A stretch of DNA of 15,504 nt, taken from assembly GCA_015657535.1 (NCBI GenBank), contig JADHZB010000399.1, positions 1 through 15,504 of the forward strand, given 5' to 3'. This document shows, piece by piece, positions 9,779 to 15,504 of the stretch; the first letter of the stretch is position 1, and each line of letters starts with the position of its first letter. The stretch is from Nephromyces sp. MM_2019. Lineage: Eukaryota; Apicomplexa; Aconoidasida; Nephromycida. The position numbers were made by a program, and so were the translations under genes. Under the pieces are notes generated by a model that did no database searches, was not told the DNA's origin, and saw only the letters and a program-made list of their open reading frames with translations.

Positions 9779-10904
9779 TTCTGCTTCTTGAGATGTTTTG
9801 TAGTTAAGGTTTGTAAATTTTTCTAGCAGTAATATTCCTATTCAAGATTTTCGGCATATAAATAACATTTATATCACCTTTATAATATTTGGAAAATTTC
9901 CTTTAAACAATTTTACACATAATTCCAATTTACACAGCCAAAGAAAATCACAAACAAGGATTACGTTTTTTCTTTTCCCTATATACACAATTGTATTTAT
10001 TAATTACTTCATTTCACTTTTACATGATTCAATTTACAAATCTACAAGAAGTATAGAAATTACATGAAATTTTATATCACAAATATTATTAATTATTTCC
10101 ATAAATCTAAAATACATAATCCCGACACATTATTGTGAATTTTTAATATAAATTTCATTCTTCATCCATTTTGAAAAATTGTATATATTAAATTTTTTAT
10201 CTTAATTTTAATTAAGAAAACTTTTTATAATTTTGTTTTTTTATAGTACACATGCATTATACCTTTTTATAATTATACCCTTTTTATACAATTATTTTAT
10301 CACAATACGTTTTATTATACTAAAACAATATAAACTAGTAAAGTTGTTAAACTTTTTATTATCTTGATTTATATGCAATTGTTTTATATTTAAAAATTAG
10401 CTGATTATTAATAAATTATATATAATTTACTTAAATTTATCCTTATGTGAGTATATACATATTTCAGTAAAGTGTATTTATTATTAAGGTACTTTTTATG
10501 TTTTATATATATTTATTTACAATCGTAAACAATAATTATATTAAATAGTTTATAGGTAATTATAGATTTATATGATGTAATCATATACAATGTGTATCTA
10601 TGTATAGATTGACATATTAAAACAGTTGTCGCATCTAGTGTCAATTTGATTATATATTTATAAATTAAATTAGATGTATATTTATATATACTATTATAAT
10701 ATGAATTAAGTGCGTTTAAAACTATACTGTAGATTATTTATTACCTGAGTAGTATATAACAAAAGTTTAATTGTAAAGATTTAGCTGAAATGTATGAAAA
10801 ATATCATTTATTATACAAATATATACATATGTATGTTTATGCATTTGTGTATAGACACATTTGTATTTATATATGCTTGTGTATGTATGTATATATGTAT
10901 ATGT
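9779..10904. other. AT-rich intergenic spacer downstream of paralogue B
   Basis: No credible ORF, RNA gene or long repeat. The first few hundred bases should hold the 3' UTR and polyadenylation site of the transporter gene. The short frame beginning at 10790 runs into the TG repeat and is not credible as protein. Confidence 0.5.
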
Positions 10905-11310
10905 TTTTGTGTGTGTGTGGTGTGGTTAGGTGTTTATATGTGTGTGTGTGTGGTGTGATTAGGTGTTTATATATGTGCGTGTGTGGTGTGATTAGGTGTT
11001 TATATATGTGCGTGTGTGGTGTGGTTAGGTGTTTATATGTGTGTGTGTGTGGTGTGGTTAGGTGTTTATATGTGTGTGTGTGTATTTGTGTGGGTGTGTA
11101 TATGTGTGTGTGTGTGGTGTGGTTAGGTGTTTATATGTGTGTGTGTGTATTTGTGTGGGTGTGTATATGTGTGTGTGTGTGGTGTGGTTAGGTGTTTATA
11201 TGTGTGTGTGTGTATTTGTGTGGGTGTGTATATGTGTGTGTGTGTGGTGTGGTTAGGTGTTTATATGTGTGTGTGTGTATTTGTGTGGGTGTTTATATGT
11301 GTATGTATGT
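10905..11310. repeat. TG-rich minisatellite with 33-bp units switching to 65-bp units
   Basis: The anchor tgtg(g/a)ttaggtgttta starts at 10921, 10954, 10987, 11020 and 11053 (33-base spacing), then at 11118, 11183 and 11248 (65-base spacing). The 65-base unit is the 33-base unit plus a 32-base TG-rich insert containing tatttgtgtgggtgtgtata. Copies of the same class are nearly identical, so the array is young. V/C-rich frames across it come from TG translation. It lies about 190 bases 5' of the P5CR start. Confidence 0.85.
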
Positions 11311-11502
11311 GACTAATAAGAAGTACTAAAATATAAAATATTTTTTATATACCATTTGCTTTGTATTTCATTAGACACATTAAAGATAATAAATTTATAT
11401 ACATTTACACACATTATATATATTATATACCCTATTATCTAATATTTAAATCTTAACTTTGCTTTACACACACTTTTATACGGCTTTACATTATTATTCA
11501 AA

Positions 11503-12952
11503 ATGTATAACACATCTAATTTATTCAAGATTGGTATAATATTATATCTACTATTTATGTTAATAGTTATGGGGGGGGAAAATGATGTGTGGATTCGTGT
11601 GATTTAAGAGGGTGAAGATGAAAGCAAACATTGAATAATGGGATATTTGCATATATATATATATAAGTGCGTGTGTGTGTATGTGTAAGTAAGAATGTGA
11701 TATATATGGAGGAATATATCCACACTATTCAATTCTATGATATCTATGCTCATATAACCTAACTTTTTAGATATATCTATATCCCCACCTACACCCATAC
11801 CTACTTGTATAGTACATATAAACACATATGGACATATATAAACTTACACACACACTAAATTTACACATACACAGAAACACAAATATGTAAATTCATTATA
11901 TACATCATACACATAACACATTACCACCCTAAACTCCTATACGCATAACTATGTATACACAAACGTATAAAATAAATATAATTTTGTCAAATACATGCAT
12001 TTCTTACACATTTATACATTTTCTTACACATATATACATTTTCTTACACATATATACATTTTCTTAAACACACATAGATTTTCTTAAACACACTCATATT
12101 TCTTTACACACACACATATGTTTTTACACACACACATATGTTTTTACACACGCACATATGCTTTTACACACATATATATATATTCTTACACACATATATA
12201 TATATTTTTACACACATATATATATATATTTACACACATATATATATATTTTTACACACACATATATATTTTTGCACACACATATATATATATTTTTACA
12301 CACACATATATATATATATTTACACACATATATATTTTTACACACACAGGTTTCATTGGTGCAGGCCAAATGGGAGGAGCTATTTTGAAACGAATTTGTA
12401 GCTCTGGAAAATTTGCACTAACTTCAATGAATGTGTATGAACATAACCCTGAAAAAGTACGCTATTTGGGTGTAAATATGATGGAAAATGTTGAACAAGT
12501 ATGTGTAATTATGTGTATATTATGTATGAATTTTGCTTAACATTTTATACACACATTTATCTATTAGACTGTAAAACAATCTGAGATCATTGTGTGTGCA
12601 ATTAAACCTCAACAAATTAACAAATTGATGCAAGAAATTAAGGTAAAATTAGATTCTATGATATACACATATATATATATATTTATATATATATGTTATA
12701 CAGAAGCACACACAAACTTACACACACATATATATATATATATATGTAATTTATTATTTATACACACACACACACTATGTAATTTATTATTCACACACAC
12801 ACACACACACACACGTTATATAATTTATTTTTTAAACACACACACACACACACACATTATGTAATTTATTATTAGGGATTTTGGATGCCTGAAAAAATTT
12901 TTGTGAGTATATGTGCAGGTATACCCATCTCTACATTCTCTAAGGTTTGTAA

Positions 12953-12984
<32 letters not shown>

Positions 12985-14754
12985 TTAGTAAGAAAGTGTG
13001 TTATATTATCTATAATTAATTTATTTAATTTTCATTATTAGTTATAATTTTAATTGAAATATACACTATAATCTTATTATTATATATATATACATCCTAT
13101 ATATATCGAAATAATCTTATCAGATTACTTATATACTTTATCTTATAGACATCTAATTACACACAATTTTTCCAAATGACACACACATTACACCAATTCT
13201 TATAAATTCTACTCACTCACATAACACCCTATTCAATTACATACATATAAACAAATACACACATCCCTACACTCCACTCTCTATCTAATTTACACACACA
13301 CATAATTCATAATACACTCAACACATACAACTCACACACATAGTTCATAATACACACATATACACACACAACTCACACACACAACACACATATACACACA
13401 CACAACACACATATACACACACACAACACACATATACACACACACAACACACATCTACACACACAACATAAATATAACAATTATGTGTGTATGTGTAATT
13501 ATTAGGTGTTAGGCCAAAATGCAAAAATTGTACGTACAATGCCCTCTATAACATGTTTGGCAGGGAAAGGTGTAACAACAATTTCATTTAGTAACCTTGA
13601 TGTGTGTGAACAAAAACAAATTACAAATATGTTTGAATGTTGTGGTAGTGTGCAAATTGTTGATGAATATATGATTGATGCAACTACTGCCATCAGTGGA
13701 TCAGGTTTGTAAATTTACACACACACACACATATACATATATATATATATTAAGGGTGGGAAGCTATTTTAACAACTATATTACACACACAATTTTTTTT
13801 TTTATTTTGAACCGTTTATCTCATATATATATATAAATTACATACACACATTTAAATGGTTTAATACTTGAATGATTTGTTTATAATATATATATAGATA
13901 TATATATATATATATATATATTTCACACACATATTCTTAGGCCCAGCATTTGTTGCACAATTCATTGAAGCCATGATAGATGCAGGTGTATATAAGTAAG
14001 TCATTTTCTAAACCTTAATATATCTTTAAGCACTACACACACTAATCCACACACACACTACACACCCCACTCCACACTAAACACACACACCCCACTCCAC
14101 ACTAAACACACACACCCCACTCCACACTACACACACACACCCCACTCCACACTAAACACACACACCCCACTCCACACTAAACACACACACCCCACTCCAC
14201 ACTACACACACACACCCCACTCCACACTACACACACACACCCCACTCCACACATACTAATCCACACACACTACACACATATATTTATAGTGGTATTAGAC
14301 GTGATTTAGCTACTTCCCTTACAATTGACACACTTGAGGGAACGTGTGCACTCATCAAAGAAATGAATATAAATCCTGCCCTAATTAAAGAAAAGGTTAC
14401 CTCTCCTGGGGGGACTACTATAGCTGGTATTTACACACTTGAAAAAGAAGGCTTTAAATCATCAGGTAACATATTATACACACACAGATACACACACACA
14501 CACATACATACACACACATACATACACACACATACACACATACATACACACATACATACATACACATACATACACACACATACATACACACACATACACA
14601 TACACACATACATACATACACACACTTTATATTTATATATATATTTATTGTGGTATTATACACGCACATCAACACTGTTTCCATTGTATTGAATTTATTA
14701 GTTATGACGTGTGTGAATGCGGCAGTGAATAGAGCAAAAGAGTTGGGGAAATAA
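11503..14754 (+). CDS. P5CR: Pyrroline-5-carboxylate reductase, eight exons, complete
   Basis: Reduces 1-pyrroline-5-carboxylate to L-proline with NAD(P)H, the last step of proline synthesis, usually cytosolic. Exons: 11503-11533, 12350-12498, 12568-12642, 12876-12944, 13506-13704, 13941-13995, 14290-14465, 14702-14754; total 807 bases, 268 residues plus TAA. All seven introns are GT...AG and keep frame (phases 1,0,0,0,1,2,1). The tiny first exon supplies ATG and ten codons, so that its last G and the next exon's GT form the first Gly of KIGFIGAGQMGG (residues 9-20, Rossmann dinucleotide loop). Further landmarks are CAIKPQ (70-75), RTMPS (118-122), AISGSGPAF (170-178) and the C-terminal signature SPGGTTIAG (231-239) followed by a final helix ending RAKELGK. 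Length matches the family (about 260-280). Oddities: the usual MPNTP loop reads MPSIT, and the introns are nearly pure simple repeat. No targeting peptide is evident. Confidence 0.93.
11534..12349 (+). repeat. Intron 1 of P5CR with a 20-bp-period CA/TA tandem array
   Basis: Donor gtataat at 11534 and acceptor cacacacag ending 12349. The second half (12001-12180) is an exact 20-base periodic array of nine units like ttcttacacatatatacatt drifting to tttttacacacacatatg. It is followed to about 12345 by units of about 18-26 bases with longer TA stretches. A period of 20 is not a multiple of 3 and the unit has no stop, so three overlapping F/T/H/I-rich frames are open across it; none is a protein. 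Confidence 0.85.
12643..12875 (+). repeat. Intron 3 of P5CR with four copies of the acceptor-side sequence separated by (CA)n
   Basis: tatgtaatttattatt or a close variant begins at 12743, 12776, 12817 and 12858, each separated by a (CA)n run. Only the last copy is followed by AG and gives the acceptor at 12874-12875. Confidence 0.8.
12945..13505 (+). repeat. Intron 4 of P5CR with (TA)n and a 21-bp CA repeat
   Basis: Donor gtttgt at 12945, a (TA)n run at about 12955-12982, then CA-rich sequence from about 13145. A 21-base unit (tatacacacacacaacacaca) has starts at 13391, 13412 and 13433 plus degenerate flanking copies. The acceptor attattag ends at 13505. The V/C-rich minus-strand frame here is repeat translation. 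Confidence 0.75.
13705..13940 (+). repeat. Intron 5 of P5CR, (CA)n/(TA)n-rich
   Basis: Donor gtttgtaa at 13705 and acceptor attcttag ending 13940. Contains CA/TA at 13717-13750, a T run at about 13793-13803 and (TA)n at about 13890-13921. Confidence 0.7.
14065..14264 (+). repeat. 25-bp minisatellite, eight copies, in intron 6 of P5CR
   Basis: ccccactccacacta(a/c)acacacaca starts at 14065, 14090, 14115, 14140, 14165, 14190, 14215 and 14240 without a length change. Two variants (actaaaca and actacaca) are interspersed. It lies wholly within intron 13996-14289, whose donor is the consensus gtaagt. Confidence 0.92.
14466..14701 (+). repeat. Intron 7 of P5CR with a CACA/CATA array
   Basis: Donor gtaaca at 14466, CACACATA-type repeat at about 14477-14622, a short (TA)n, then non-repeat sequence to the acceptor ttattag ending 14701. 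The open frames on both strands are repeat artefacts. Confidence 0.8.
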
Positions 14755-14771
14755 TCTGAAAACAATATAAT

Positions 14772-15003
14772 TATATCATACATACACACACACACACACA
14801 CACATACACACATACATACAAACACATATACATACACACACACACACACATACATACAAACACATATATACACACATATACACACACACAATACACACAC
14901 ATATATACACACACATACATACACACACATACATACACACACATATATACACACATATACACACACACATACACACACATATATACACACACATACACAC
15001 AAA
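14772..15003. repeat. (CA)n / CACATATA compound microsatellite downstream of P5CR
   Basis: Begins some 20 bases after the P5CR stop and alternates pure CA with cacacatacata and cacatatata motifs. It may lie in the 3' UTR or just beyond it. Minus-strand V/C/M-rich frames are artefacts. Confidence 0.8.
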
Positions 15004-15504
15004 TATCATACACATTATAATCGTTGTATAATTCTTAATTAATTTTTTTATTAAAAATAAAATGAAGGAAAATTTGTTTATTTGAAAAATAGATTCAAAA
15101 CTTAATATAATCAAGGTCATATGTGTGTAAAAACATTTTTGATATTTTTAACACAATTACATTATATATATATATATATATATATATTTCTTTTTACACA
15201 TTTTGAACACCCACATTTTCTTTTTCTACATTTTTCAAGGTATAATTTAATTTACATTTTCATTATTATTAAACAATATTTAAATAATATAACTAATGGA
15301 GTTGAAATATTTATTTGAATATATATATGTGTTTGTAAATTGAGTAAAAGTGTGTTGTATATGATTTTTTGATGTGTGTATAATGTATATATAATTTTGT
15401 GTGTGTGATATATATATATATATATTTGTCTGTGTATGTATATGTCTGTGTAGATATTTGTCAGTGTATGTATTTATGTAAATTGATTTTTGTGCTTAAA
15501 AATT
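15004..15504. other. AT-rich 3' flank, window end
   Basis: (TA)n at about 15162-15187 and 15409-15424 and weak TG repeats after 15390. No coding exon, RNA gene or splice pair that I can support. Confidence 0.5.

Noticed and set aside
10790..11312. Repetitive V/C/Y-rich protein of up to 133 residues
   Set aside because: The 65-bp unit shifts frame at each copy, so no single frame is maintained; it is a minisatellite.
12118..12348. F/T/H/I-rich N-terminal extension of P5CR in the same frame as exon 2
   Set aside because: It is the 20-bp-period intron array; the 31-base exon at 11503 supplies a normal P5CR start in phase.
13502..13693. 63-codon minus-strand frame
   Set aside because: It is the antisense shadow of P5CR exon 5.
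14065..14264. CRISPR-like array because of regular spacing
   Set aside because: Units are directly tandem with no unique spacers, and sit in a eukaryotic intron.

Overview
Nuclear DNA from an AT-rich eukaryote. Spliceosomal introns (GT...AG) break up two genes, and the non-coding sequence is saturated with (TA)n, (CA)n/(TG)n and short minisatellites. Two BT1/folate-biopterin-type transporter paralogues together with a compact proline-synthesis enzyme fit an apicomplexan-like protist best. BT1 proteins also occur in kinetoplastids, plants, oomycetes and cyanobacteria; introns argue against kinetoplastids and cyanobacteria. Species is not assignable by eye, and nothing looks bacterial or viral.

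Layout: two genes on the minus strand are followed by two on the plus strand. (1) 80-2993, minus: six exons of a gene that I assembled from splice signals and frame. It resembles the uncharacterised eukaryotic DUF2009 family and runs off the left edge. Its introns are filled with TG/CA arrays. (2) 2994-4827: AT-rich spacer with (TA)n tracts and one doubtful small ORF. (3) 4828-6453, minus: single-exon BT1-family transporter, 541 aa. (4) 6454-8188: divergent intergenic region carrying both transporter promoters. (5) 8189-9778, plus: second single-exon BT1-family transporter, 529 aa. (6) 9779-11502: AT-rich spacer ending in a TG-rich 33/65-bp minisatellite. (7) 11503-14754, plus: eight-exon pyrroline-5-carboxylate reductase of 268 aa, complete, with seven repeat-filled introns. 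(8) 14755-15504: CA/TA repeats and AT-rich 3' flank.

Functionally, the two transporters are probably polytopic membrane carriers for a folate/pterin-like or other small solute. P5CR makes the last step to proline. No operon-like logic links the genes. The head-to-head transporters look like an old inverted duplication. The clearest structural theme is that simple repeats fill the introns of the two split genes right up to the splice sites, while the intronless transporter block (about 4.3-10.8 kb) is nearly free of CA/TG arrays. I found no convincing new multi-gene system. The most useful new results are the two spliced gene models and the intron-repeat architecture.
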